This document shows positions 17,612 to 24,846 of a DNA stretch of 27,019 nucleotides, in pieces. The first letter of the stretch is position 1. The number at the start of each line of letters is the position of its first letter. This DNA comes from Comamonadaceae bacterium (GTDB taxonomy: Bacteria; Pseudomonadota; Gammaproteobacteria; Burkholderiales; Burkholderiaceae), in assembly GCA_947505915.1 (NCBI GenBank), contig CANNNH010000006.1:1-27019 (forward strand), given 5' to 3'. A program made the translations under genes and the position numbers. Under the pieces are notes generated by a model that saw only the letters and a list, made by a program, of their open reading frames with translations, did no database searches and was not told the DNA's origin.

Positions 17612-17640
17612 AATACCTTTGGCTGCCTATCTCTTAAAAT
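17612..17640 (+). promoter_or_regulatory. candidate dctP promoter
   Basis: TAAAAT at 17635-17640 is a good -10 hexamer. A 17-base spacer places the -35 at 17612-17617 (AATACC), a poor match, which would suit an activator-dependent promoter. The start point would be near 17647, leaving a ~24-base leader with an AAGGAG ribosome site. The direct repeats would then centre near -45 and -67. Confidence 0.5.
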
Positions 17641-17670
17641 ACAGCGTTTGTAACAATTAAGGAGTTTCTT

Positions 17671-18759
17671 ATGGACCGTCGTCTCGTCATCAAAAATGCA
17701 GGTATCGCGGGTGTTCTCGCGGCCGGCGTTGCCCCTGCTGTGCAGGCTCAGGCCCCGGCTGCCAACATCCGCTGGCGCCTGGCTTCCAGCTTTCCTAAAG
17801 CGCTGGACACGATTTACGGCGCAGCTGAAACATTTGCCAAAAAAGTCGGCGAAATGTCCGGCGGCAAGTTTGTCATCACTGTGCATGCCGGCGGCGAACT
17901 GATGCCAGCTTTCGGTGTGGTGGACGGCGTGCAGAACGGCACCGTTGAAATGGCCCACACAGCGCCTTACTACTTCTTCGGCAAAGACGAGACTTTTGCC
18001 CTCGGTTGCGCCATCCCCTTCGGCCTGAACAGCCGCCAGATGACCGCCTGGATGTACCACGGCAACGGCGGCAAGCTGATGCGTGAGTTCTACGCCAAGT
18101 ACAACATCGTCAACTTCCCATGCGGCAACACAGGCGCTCAGATGGGCGGCTGGTACCGCAAAGAAATCAAGTCGGCCAAAGACATCAAGGGCCTGAAATT
18201 CCGCGTCGGCGGCTTTGCCGGCAAGGTCATTGAGCGCATGGGCGGCGTGCCGCAAAACATCCCGGGCGGTGAGATCTACACCGCGCTGGAAAAAGGCACC
18301 ATCGATGCGGCCGAGTGGGTCGGTCCTTATGACGACCTGAAACTGGGCTTCAACAAGGTTGCCCCTTTTTACTACTACCCTGGCTGGTGGGAAGGCGGTC
18401 CCCAGCTGGACGTCTTCATCAACAACAAGGCCTTCGAGGCTCTGTCGGCAGAAAACAAAGCCATCGTTGAAGCCGCTGCTGCCTTTGCTCACGTCGATAT
18501 GCAAGCCAAGTACGACGCTCGCAATCCGGCTGCCCTGAAGACGCTGGTGGGTCAAAAAGCCAAAGTGCTGCCTTTCCCTAAGGACGTGATGGATCTGGCT
18601 TACAAAGAGTCCATGAAGCTGTACGCTGAAATCAGCGCCAAGAACCCCAACTGGAAAAAGGTTTACGACGACTACTCTGATTTCCGTAAAGAGCAAAACC
18701 TCTGGTTCCGTTTCACGGAAGCCCGTTTCGACGGCTTCATGCAGGCGCAAAAGCTGTAA
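17671..18759 (+). CDS. dctP: TRAP transporter substrate-binding protein, TakP-like DctP
   Basis: This 362-residue periplasmic protein captures a carboxylate and delivers it to the DctQM membrane complex. The N-terminus MDRRLVIKNAGIAGVLAAG...VQAQ is a Tat-like or Sec signal cleaved near residue 27. The mature protein closely follows what I recall of Rhodobacter TakP: WRLASSFPKALDTIYGAAE, GNTGAQMGGWYRKEI, LKFRVGGFAGKVIERMGGVPQ, GTIDAAEWVGPYDD and YYYPGWWEGGP. TakP binds 2-oxo acids such as pyruvate, so a similar ligand, or lactate, is likely; this is inference. AAGGAG lies eight bases before the ATG. The membrane genes are not downstream but on the other strand, converging on this gene. Confidence 0.95.
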   Translation: MDRRLVIKNAGIAGVLAAGVAPAVQAQAPAANIRWRLASSFPKALDTIYGAAETFAKKVGEMSGGKFVITVHAGGELMPAFGVVDGVQNGTVEMAHTAPYYFFGKDETFALGCAIPFGLNSRQMTAWMYHGNGGKLMREFYAKYNIVNFPCGNTGAQMGGWYRKEIKSAKDIKGLKFRVGGFAGKVIERMGGVPQNIPGGEIYTALEKGTIDAAEWVGPYDDLKLGFNKVAPFYYYPGWWEGGPQLDVFINNKAFEALSAENKAIVEAAAAFAHVDMQAKYDARNPAALKTLVGQKAKVLPFPKDVMDLAYKESMKLYAEISAKNPNWKKVYDDYSDFRKEQNLWFRFTEARFDGFMQAQKL

Positions 18760-18783
18760 TCAGCGGAGTCTCTGCTAACCAAC

Positions 18784-18812
18784 AAAAAAGCCCCGCGATG
18801 CGGGGCTTTTTT
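18784..18812. terminator. bidirectional terminator between dctP and dctM
   Basis: A perfect stem GCCCCGC (18790-18796), loop GAT, GCGGGGC (18800-18806) is flanked by six A residues on the left and six T residues on the right, so each strand sees a hairpin followed by a T run. It lies 25 bases past the dctP stop and about 40 past the dctM stop, and should end both converging transcripts. Confidence 0.92.
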
Positions 18813-18813
18813 C

Positions 18814-18835
18814 ATGCCCGCTGCGAAGCGGGCAT
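18814..18835. other. second hairpin between dctP and dctM (GNRA-type loop)
   Basis: A perfect 9-bp stem ATGCCCGCT / AGCGGGCAT with loop GCGA on the plus strand directly follows the bidirectional terminator. No T run follows it on the plus strand. On the minus strand it comes first after dctM and could protect the 3' end or help the terminator. Function is inferred. Confidence 0.6.
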
Positions 18836-18849
18836 ACCTTTCAAAACCC

Positions 18850-20670
18850 TCAGGGCTTCTTCTTGCCATCGCCTTTGGCGACATCGTCCATGAGTGCTTT
18901 CATGGGATCGTCGTCCTGGGCCTTGCTGCCTTCGGCTGGCGCGTCTGTCGCCGGCTTTTCAGTGTCGGCCGTCGGGTCTGCGCCCTCAGCAGCAGTGGGG
19001 ATGTCGAGCTGCTGCATGATCTGCTCTGCGCTCAGGTCCTTGTCTTTGGAGATACCGCCTGTGACCAGCACCGGGAAGGCAATGACCGCCACCACCATGA
19101 TCAGCTGCAAGATGATGAAAGCGATCGAGCCCTTGTAGATCTCGCTGGTTTTAACCGAGGGAATCAGCTGGCCGGTGACGCGGTCTTTGTAGTCAAACTT
19201 GGCTGCCACGCTGCGCAGGTAAAAAAGTGCAAAGCCAAAGGGCGGTGTCAGAAATGAAGTTTGCAAATTCATCGCAATGATCACGCCAAACCAGATCATG
19301 GCCTGGTCAGCCGTCATGCCGGGCACCAGGCCGGGCAGGATCTTCTCGGCCACCGGGGCCAGCAACGGAATCACGATGAAGGCAATCTCGAAGAAGTCGA
19401 TGAAGCAGCCCAGAACGAACACCAGGATGTTCACTACCACCAGAAAGCCCCAGGCGCCGCCCGGTATGCCGTCAAACAGGTGCTCGACCCAGATGTGGCC
19501 GTCGGCGGCATTGAAGGTGAAGCTGAACACCGTCGAGCCGATCAGGATGAACAGCACGAAGGACGCCAGCTTGGCGGTGTTTTCCAGGGCCTGCTTGAGC
19601 AGGGTCATGCTCATGCGGCGTTTGCCCATGGCCAGAATCAAGGCGCCCAGCGCGCCCATAGCGCCGCCTTCGGTCGGTGTGGCCACACCCAGAAAGATGG
19701 TGCCCAAAACCAGAAAGATCAGGATCAGCGGCGGCATCAGCACAAAGGTCACCTGCTCGGCCAGTTTGGAGAGCAAGCCCAGCTTGGATGCGCGGTTGAT
19801 GATGGCCAGGGCCAGTCCGGTCAGCGAGGCCAGGGTCAGCGACATGATGACGATTTCGTCGCCGGGCGACGCGGTGGCGCGTTCCAGCCAGCCTGTCATC
19901 AATCCGTCGTGCACTTGCGCCCAGCTAAAACCGACTGCCGCGCAAAGCAGCACCAGCACCAGCAGTGAGCGGTGGCCGGAGCGGCCGTTGTCTTCTTTGT
20001 AGAGCAGGGCTTCGGGGGGCAGCGCCGGCACCATGGCTGGTTTGAAGATGGCGACCATCACAATGAACAGAAGGTACAGGCCGACCAGCAACAGACCTGG
20101 AATGAGGGCGCCCGAGTACATGTCACCCACAGAGCGGCCAAGCTGGTCAGCCAGCACGATCAGCACCAGCGAGGGCGGTATCGCCTGGGCCAGGGTGCCG
20201 GAAGCCGTGATGGTCCCTGTGGCGATGGTCCGGCTGTAGCCGTAGCGCAGCATCACGGGCAGCGAAATCAGCCCCATGGAAATCACTGCAGCCGCCACCA
20301 CACCGGTGGTGGCCGCCAGCAGGGCGCCGACCAGGATCACGGCGATGGCCACGCCACCGCGCACCGGACCAAAGACCTGACCCACGGTTTCCAGCAGGTC
20401 CTCGGCCATGCCGGATCGCTCCAGAATGATGCCCATGAAGGTGAAGAAGGGGATGGCCAGCAAGGTGTCGTTTTGCATGATGCCGAAGATGCGCAAGGGC
20501 AGTGCCTGGAACATGGCGGCGGGGAAAATGCCCGCCTCAATACCGACAAAACCAAAGGCCAGGCCGACGGCAGCCAGACCGAAGGCCACCGGAAAGCCGG
20601 TCAGCAGCACTGCAAAAAGCCCTATGAACATGAGCGGCACAAACTGTTGCGCCAAAAAAGTGGTTTGCAT
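18850..20670 (-). CDS. dctM: TRAP transporter large permease subunit DctM
   Basis: This 606-residue inner-membrane channel subunit drives Na+-coupled uptake of the DctP-bound ligand. TRAP large-subunit features include the N-terminal FIGLFAVLLTGFPVAFGLA, GTLAQAIPPS near 158-167, GVATPTEGGAMGA in the second half and FLTPPFGFALFYLR near 510. It is longer than the common ~430-residue form. The extra length is a polar segment with an extra helix at about 215-300 and a hydrophilic, acidic then lysine-rich tail of about 60 residues (ending DDVAKGDGKKKP). The start ATG directly abuts the dctQ stop (TAAATG), with GGAGA inside the dctQ end as ribosome site, so the two are translationally coupled. Confidence 0.95.
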   Translation of the reverse strand: MQTTFLAQQFVPLMFIGLFAVLLTGFPVAFGLAAVGLAFGFVGIEAGIFPAAMFQALPLRIFGIMQNDTLLAIPFFTFMGIILERSGMAEDLLETVGQVFGPVRGGVAIAVILVGALLAATTGVVAAAVISMGLISLPVMLRYGYSRTIATGTITASGTLAQAIPPSLVLIVLADQLGRSVGDMYSGALIPGLLLVGLYLLFIVMVAIFKPAMVPALPPEALLYKEDNGRSGHRSLLVLVLLCAAVGFSWAQVHDGLMTGWLERATASPGDEIVIMSLTLASLTGLALAIINRASKLGLLSKLAEQVTFVLMPPLILIFLVLGTIFLGVATPTEGGAMGALGALILAMGKRRMSMTLLKQALENTAKLASFVLFILIGSTVFSFTFNAADGHIWVEHLFDGIPGGAWGFLVVVNILVFVLGCFIDFFEIAFIVIPLLAPVAEKILPGLVPGMTADQAMIWFGVIIAMNLQTSFLTPPFGFALFYLRSVAAKFDYKDRVTGQLIPSVKTSEIYKGSIAFIILQLIMVVAVIAFPVLVTGGISKDKDLSAEQIMQQLDIPTAAEGADPTADTEKPATDAPAEGSKAQDDDPMKALMDDVAKGDGKKKP

Positions 20671-21273
20671 TTATTTGTCTCCGGCCAGCAGACGGGCAGT
20701 TTTGGCTTCAAGTTCTTCGAGGTGCTTTTGCTCGTCCGATTTGCTGTCTTCGCTGTTCAGAACATCGGGCCCCTCACCTCTTAAAAAAGCGACACGTTTG
20801 ACCATCTCGGACAGGGCTTGCAGCAACAGCAGGGCAAAACCCAGGGGGATCAGGACATAGGCCGGCCAGCGGATCAATCCGCCGGCGTTTTGCGACATTT
20901 CGCCGCTGACCAGCGCCTGAACAAAAAACGGCCAGCCCAGTCCGATGGTGATCAGGCAAAAAGGAATCAGCACGAAAGCGATGCCCAGCACGTCAACCCA
21001 GTTACGGCCGCGGTCGCTGAGCTTGGTCGAGATGAAGTCGATGCGCACATGTGAGTTCTTCAAAAAGCCATAACCGGCGCCCAGCATGAAGACCGCGGCA
21101 AACAGGTACCACTGGATCTCCAGCAGACCGTTGGAGCTCATGTTGAAGAATTTACGCACCAGCGCGTTGCCGGCGCTGATCAGCGTGGTGGCCAAAATCA
21201 GCCACATCGTCAGTCTGCCGACCTGGGTGTTCAGCCCGTCTACAGCTTTGGATAACTTTAAAAGTAGTTTCAT
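20671..21273 (-). CDS. dctQ: TRAP transporter small permease subunit DctQ
   Basis: This 200-residue protein with four transmembrane helices (about 20-40, 53-70, 91-115, 135-158) pairs with DctM in the membrane complex. The family region NGLLEIQWYLFAAVFMLGAGYGFLKNSHVRID is clear. The C-terminal ~40 residues are charged, with many Glu, Asp and Lys, and probably cytoplasmic. AGGGA precedes the ATG. It is the first gene of a two-gene unit dctQ-dctM that runs toward dctP. Its promoter should lie in the 252 bases shared with the divergent SenA-like gene. Confidence 0.93.
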   Translation of the reverse strand: MKLLLKLSKAVDGLNTQVGRLTMWLILATTLISAGNALVRKFFNMSSNGLLEIQWYLFAAVFMLGAGYGFLKNSHVRIDFISTKLSDRGRNWVDVLGIAFVLIPFCLITIGLGWPFFVQALVSGEMSQNAGGLIRWPAYVLIPLGFALLLLQALSEMVKRVAFLRGEGPDVLNSEDSKSDEQKHLEELEAKTARLLAGDK

Positions 21274-21400
21274 GGGTGTCCCTGGTAACTGGCCTCATGT
21301 CGAACCATGGCCATTGAGCGCCATGCTGATTGGCTTGTGGGTTCGGAGGCGGTCTCGTAGTTTATCGACAACTGGGCCCGCCGGACTGGGTTTTGGGCAC

Positions 21401-21413
21401 TTTCAGGCTGAAA
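21401..21413. promoter_or_regulatory. 13-bp perfect palindrome between dctQ and the SenA-like gene
   Basis: TTTCAG-G-CTGAAA is a perfect 6-1-6 inverted repeat in the 252-base divergent region 21274-21525. A looser pair, TTTCCAT (21423-21429) and ATGGAAA (21448-21454), lies next to it. No clear -35/-10 pair is visible for either gene. An operator role is inferred only from symmetry and position, and a chance match is possible. Confidence 0.3.
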
Positions 21414-21525
21414 ATTCATCATTTTCCATTCGAAACCAGCTGTTGAGATGGAAAGCGCTGTTCAGGGCGCGCTGGGGCTGGTGCCACAATGATTTCGAAT
21501 TTATTGATTTTTGGACGCAACTGCC

Positions 21526-22806
21526 ATGGCCCCACCTGCGCCTGCGCCCGGCGACAGCCCGGGCTTGATCGACTCTTCCGGCATCCGCCAGGGTGGGCGC
21601 GAAGTTTTGTCGCTGGCCCTGATGGATGCGCGCAACCACACGCTGCACTTGCTCAGGCAGTTTCAGCAGTCTTTGGAGGCGGGCGGTTTTTCAGTCCCCC
21701 GCCTGCCAATTCTCAACCCGCCCCTGTGGGAGGTGGGTCACTTGGGCTGGTTTCAGGAGCGCTGGATCGGCCGCAATCTGCTGCGTCACCAGGGCGCCGA
21801 GTGCGACCCCGGCGCAGCATGCCTGCCCTCCATAGAGCCCAATGCCGACCGCTGGTGGGACTCCAGCCATGTTGCGCACGACAGTCGCTGGTCGCTGGAC
21901 CTGCCCGGTGTAGAGGGCTGCCGCGCTTATTTGCTGCAAACCTTTGAAAGTACCCTGAGCTTGCTGGAAAAAGCCGGGGACTCTGACCAGGCACTTTATT
22001 TTTACCGTCTTTGCCTGTTCCATGAGGACATGCATGCCGAGGCCATGACCTCGGCTTTGCAAGCCCTTGGTTTGCCGCTGGACGCGCCCTTGCGCAAGGC
22101 ATTGACGCCGGCCGCCATGACGCTGCGTGAGCCCTTGCACATGCCGGCCACGCGCTGGTCTATGGGCAGCGCTGCCGATAGCCCGGGTTTTGTGTTTGAC
22201 AACGAGGCCGGCCAGCATGATGTGAACGTACCCGAATTCGAGATCGATGCGCAGCCCGTCAGCTGGGCGCAGTATGTGGAGTTTGTGGCGGACGGCGGCT
22301 ACGACCGCAGCGAACTGTGGCACGCTGAAGGTTGGCACTGGTTGCAAGCGATCAGCCCGTCAGAAGGGCGGCGCGGGCCGCGCTACGTAGAGGAAATCGG
22401 CGTTGCCAGCGGTGCGGTGATGCAAACGCGTTTTGGTCAGTCGCAGCGCATGTTGGGGCAGCAGCCGGCCATGCACATGAGCTGGTGGGAAGCCGACGCC
22501 TGGTGCCGCTGGGCCGGGCGGCGTTTGCCCTTTGAAGTCGAGTGGGAGATTGCAGCGCACAGCGCCGACAGGCGCGGTTTTCGCTGGGGTGATGTGTGGG
22601 AGTGGACGGGCAATAACTTTGCGCCTTACCCCGGCTTTCAGGCCGGCCCGTATGCAGACTACTCTGCGCCCTGGTTCGGCACCCACAAGGCCTTGCGCGG
22701 CGGCTCCTTTGCCACGCGGGCACGCATGAAGTCACCCAAATACCGCAACTTTTATTTGCCCGGGCGGGACGATATTTTTTGCGGTTTCAGGTCCTGCGCG
22801 CTGTGA
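21526..22806 (+). CDS. senA: EgtB/SenA-family nonheme iron enzyme, probable selenoneine synthase
   Basis: This 426-residue protein has an N-terminal DinB-like helical domain (about 30-190) and a C-terminal FGE/sulfatase-modifying-factor domain (about 195-426). The three iron-ligand histidines expected for EgtB-type enzymes are readable: H72 in PPLWEVGHLGWFQE, and H166 and H170 in FHEDMHAEAM. C-terminal blocks are SWWEADAWCRWAGRRLPFEVEWE, WGDVWEWTGNNFAPYPGF and RDDIFCGFRSCAL. These resemble, from memory, betaproteobacterial SenA (C-Se bond formation on hercynine-type substrate) more than actinobacterial EgtB, but an ergothioneine-type activity cannot be excluded. senB, senC and egtD are not in the window. 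I chose the ATG at 21526; a TTG at 21511 and an ATG at 21622 are alternatives, and the ribosome site is weak. Its 3' end overlaps the opposing regulator gene by 55 bases. Confidence 0.72.
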   Translation: MAPPAPAPGDSPGLIDSSGIRQGGREVLSLALMDARNHTLHLLRQFQQSLEAGGFSVPRLPILNPPLWEVGHLGWFQERWIGRNLLRHQGAECDPGAACLPSIEPNADRWWDSSHVAHDSRWSLDLPGVEGCRAYLLQTFESTLSLLEKAGDSDQALYFYRLCLFHEDMHAEAMTSALQALGLPLDAPLRKALTPAAMTLREPLHMPATRWSMGSAADSPGFVFDNEAGQHDVNVPEFEIDAQPVSWAQYVEFVADGGYDRSELWHAEGWHWLQAISPSEGRRGPRYVEEIGVASGAVMQTRFGQSQRMLGQQPAMHMSWWEADAWCRWAGRRLPFEVEWEIAAHSADRRGFRWGDVWEWTGNNFAPYPGFQAGPYADYSAPWFGTHKALRGGSFATRARMKSPKYRNFYLPGRDDIFCGFRSCAL

Positions 22807-23906
22807 GTGGTTTTTTCCTGCCGGTAACGCCACCACGGTAAATGGGCGCGCAAGGCCAGTACCTGGCCGCTTTGCGCGCCCTCGGCGCTGTAGCCGGGCA
22901 ACTGCGCCAGCGTGGCCGCCCAAGCCCGGCTTTGCAAGACTTGCAACAAGGCCAGCACGGGCGGCTGCGTCAGCGCTGATTTGAGGCACACCAGGTGGTA
23001 GCGCTCGCGCACCAGCGGAATGAAGTCCAGGCCTTTTTCCAGGGCCGCAGCCTCGATGCCCAGGCCTGCGTCTGCTGCGCCGCTGGCGACTGCCTGGGCT
23101 ACAGCGGCATGCGAAGGCTCTTGCGTGGCGTAACCGTGGATACCGGCCGGATCGATGCGTTGTTGTGCCAGTAACTCATCAAGTAGCACGCGCGTGCCGG
23201 TGCCGCTGGCGCGATTGATGTAGCGCAAGCCCGGGCGCAGCAGATCCGGCAGGCTGGTGATGCCCAGCGGATTGCCGCGCGCCACCAAGAGGCCCTGCAT
23301 CCGGAAAGAAAAGCCTATCAGCTTGTGCAGCCCGGGTTTGAGTTGGCGCCTGTAAGCCAGCGCCGCCTGAGAGTCAGAGCCGGGTCGCTCCAAGGTGTGA
23401 AAACCGGCCATCTGGCAACGCCCGGCGTTCAGCGCGGCAATCGCGTCCACACTGCCCATGAAACGGATGTCCATGTGCAGACCGCCGGGCGCGGTGTGCT
23501 GACGCAGTGCTGCCAGCGCCGCGTCATGGCTGGCGTAAAGCACCAGCACGTGGGCATTGTCGTCAAAGGCCATGGCCAGTGCGCGCTCGATGTCGCCGCG
23601 CAGGGCTTCAATTTGGGGCGCCAGGCGCGCCTGGGCCTGGCGCTCGGCCCAAAGTAATTTTTGGCCGAATTCTGTGAGCAGCGCGCGCTGGCCTTTTTCC
23701 CAGACGATCAGCGGGTGGCCCAGCGATTGCTCAGCATCTTTGAGTGCGCCCCAGACATGGCGGTAAGACAGTCCCAGGTGGCGAGCCGCACCCGAAATCG
23801 AGCCGTGCTCACGCACCGCGTGCAGCAGGTCCAGCAAAGGGTTGCGGATCAGCGCGTTCGGGCTGCGTTCGGCAGACAGCTGGTAAGACAGTTGGACTTT
23901 GTGCAT
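22752..23906 (-). CDS. ModE-like HTH regulator fused to periplasmic-binding-like domain
   Basis: This 384-residue cytoplasmic regulator has a ModE/LysR-type winged helix at about 22-95 (LLDLLHAVREHGSISGAARHLGLSYRHVWGALKDAE, then GQRALLTEFGQKLL). A PBP-like sensor domain follows at about 125-350 (RYINRASGTGTRVLLDELL, SGAADAGLGIEAAALEKGLDFIPLVRERYHLVC). This architecture is found next to molybdate/tungstate transport genes. Here it is divergent from tupBCA with 175 bases between starts, so it is probably the tungstate- or molybdate-responsive regulator of that operon. A CATAAT -10-like box on the minus strand (23922-23927) would give a leader of under ten bases; no ribosome site is visible. The C-terminal ~18 codons run into the SenA-like gene. 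Confidence 0.88.
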   Translation of the reverse strand: MHKVQLSYQLSAERSPNALIRNPLLDLLHAVREHGSISGAARHLGLSYRHVWGALKDAEQSLGHPLIVWEKGQRALLTEFGQKLLWAERQAQARLAPQIEALRGDIERALAMAFDDNAHVLVLYASHDAALAALRQHTAPGGLHMDIRFMGSVDAIAALNAGRCQMAGFHTLERPGSDSQAALAYRRQLKPGLHKLIGFSFRMQGLLVARGNPLGITSLPDLLRPGLRYINRASGTGTRVLLDELLAQQRIDPAGIHGYATQEPSHAAVAQAVASGAADAGLGIEAAALEKGLDFIPLVRERYHLVCLKSALTQPPVLALLQVLQSRAWAATLAQLPGYSAEGAQSGQVLALRAHLPWWRYRQEKTTHSAQDLKPQKISSRPGK

Positions 23907-23984
23907 GGGCTTATGCAGCTGATTATGAATGGCGGCCGTGGGGGCGCCGTAGTCGCTGCAGTCCCTCCAAAAAAGGCCTGATTC

Positions 23985-24004
23985 CTATGCAAAAGGCTTC
24001 ATAG
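23985..24004. promoter_or_regulatory. candidate operator in the regulator-tupB intergenic region
   Basis: CTATG-N10-CATAG is a perfect 5-base inverted repeat, about 78 bases before the tupB start. It overlaps a short direct repeat AAAAGGC (23971 and 23991, 20 bases apart). Spacing and AT-containing half-sites would suit a dimeric winged-helix repressor, but the sequence is not the E. coli ModE consensus, which is built on TATAT-type half-sites. Low confidence. Confidence 0.3.
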
Positions 24005-24065
24005 CTCGCCAATACCGATGCGCCAAAAAGCCGCTGCAACTAGGCTACAGTGCGCAAGCCTTCAC

Positions 24066-24078
24066 GGGCGCAACGCCC
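24066..24078 (+). other. small hairpin just before the tupB start codon
   Basis: GGGCG-CAA-CGCCC is a perfect 5-bp GC stem three bases before the tupB ATG, occupying the place where a ribosome site should be. No Shine-Dalgarno sequence is otherwise visible. It may reduce or regulate tupB translation, or simply reflect GC-rich sequence. Confidence 0.35.
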
Positions 24079-24081
24079 CAT

Positions 24082-24846
24082 ATGAACACTTTTCAAGACA
24101 GCGTCCTCACTGCTTTTTCCCTGATCACCACGCTGGACCCGGTGCTGGCCGGCATCGTGCTGCGTTCGCTGGCGGTCAGTGCCTGCGCCTGCGTGCTGGC
24201 CTGCAGCCTAGGGCTGGTGCTGGGCGCCTGGCTGGGCGTGGCCCGCTTTGCAGGGCGCGGTGTGGTGCTGGCTTTTCTCAACACCGCGCTGGCGCTGCCC
24301 TCGGTGGTGGTGGGTCTGGTGGTGTACCTGCTGCTGTCGCGCTCGGGCCCACTGGGTTTTCTGGGCTGGCTTTTTTCTTTCAAGGCCATGGTGTTGGCGC
24401 AAGCCTTGCTGGTGCTACCGGTTGTCACGGCTTTGGTACGCCAGAGCATTGACGACGCCGAGCGCCTGCATGGCGAGCAGTTGCAGTCGCTGGGCGCGGG
24501 CACGGTCTGGCGCGGCCTGATTTTGTTGTGGGACGAGCGCTACGCTTTGCTGACTGTGGTGATTGCGGCTTTCGGTCGGGCCATCTCTGAGGTGGGTGCG
24601 GTGATGGTGGTGGGCGGCAACATCGAAGGCTTCACGCGCGTGATGACCACCGCCATTGCGCTGGAAACCAGCAAGGGTGACTTGCCGTTGGCGCTGGCGC
24701 TGGGCGTGCTGCTGCTGTTGGTGGTCTTGCTGCTCAATGCCTTGATTGCCTTGATTCGCTACTGGCGGGAGGGCCGTGAAATGCAGGGCGACACGGCAAG
24801 CCGTCACCCGGCCGACCGTTCTGCCGGCTTGGGGCCAGCCGGATGA
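24082..24846 (+). CDS. tupB: tungstate ABC transporter permease
   Basis: This 254-residue inner-membrane permease for tungstate has about five to six transmembrane helices (15-40, 42-56, 62-84, 98-118, 150-168, 205-232). The ATPase-contacting loop GRAISEVGAVMVVGGNIEG followed by TRVMTTAIALETSKGD is the strong TupB-type signature (EAA-like loop with the GGNI block). The C-terminal 20 residues are polar. It is the first gene of tupB-tupC-tupA, and its stop overlaps the tupC start by four bases (ATGA). No clear ribosome site precedes the ATG. Confidence 0.93.
   Translation: MNTFQDSVLTAFSLITTLDPVLAGIVLRSLAVSACACVLACSLGLVLGAWLGVARFAGRGVVLAFLNTALALPSVVVGLVVYLLLSRSGPLGFLGWLFSFKAMVLAQALLVLPVVTALVRQSIDDAERLHGEQLQSLGAGTVWRGLILLWDERYALLTVVIAAFGRAISEVGAVMVVGGNIEGFTRVMTTAIALETSKGDLPLALALGVLLLLVVLLLNALIALIRYWREGREMQGDTASRHPADRSAGLGPAG

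Noticed and set aside
17575..18750. 391-codon minus-strand frame opposite dctP
   Set aside because: dctP has a signal peptide, ribosome site and TakP-like motifs throughout; the opposite frame has no family features.
19261..20002. Overlapping plus-strand frames opposite dctM
   Set aside because: They are rich in Gln/His or Met/Ser from reversed membrane-protein codons, a typical shadow of DctM.
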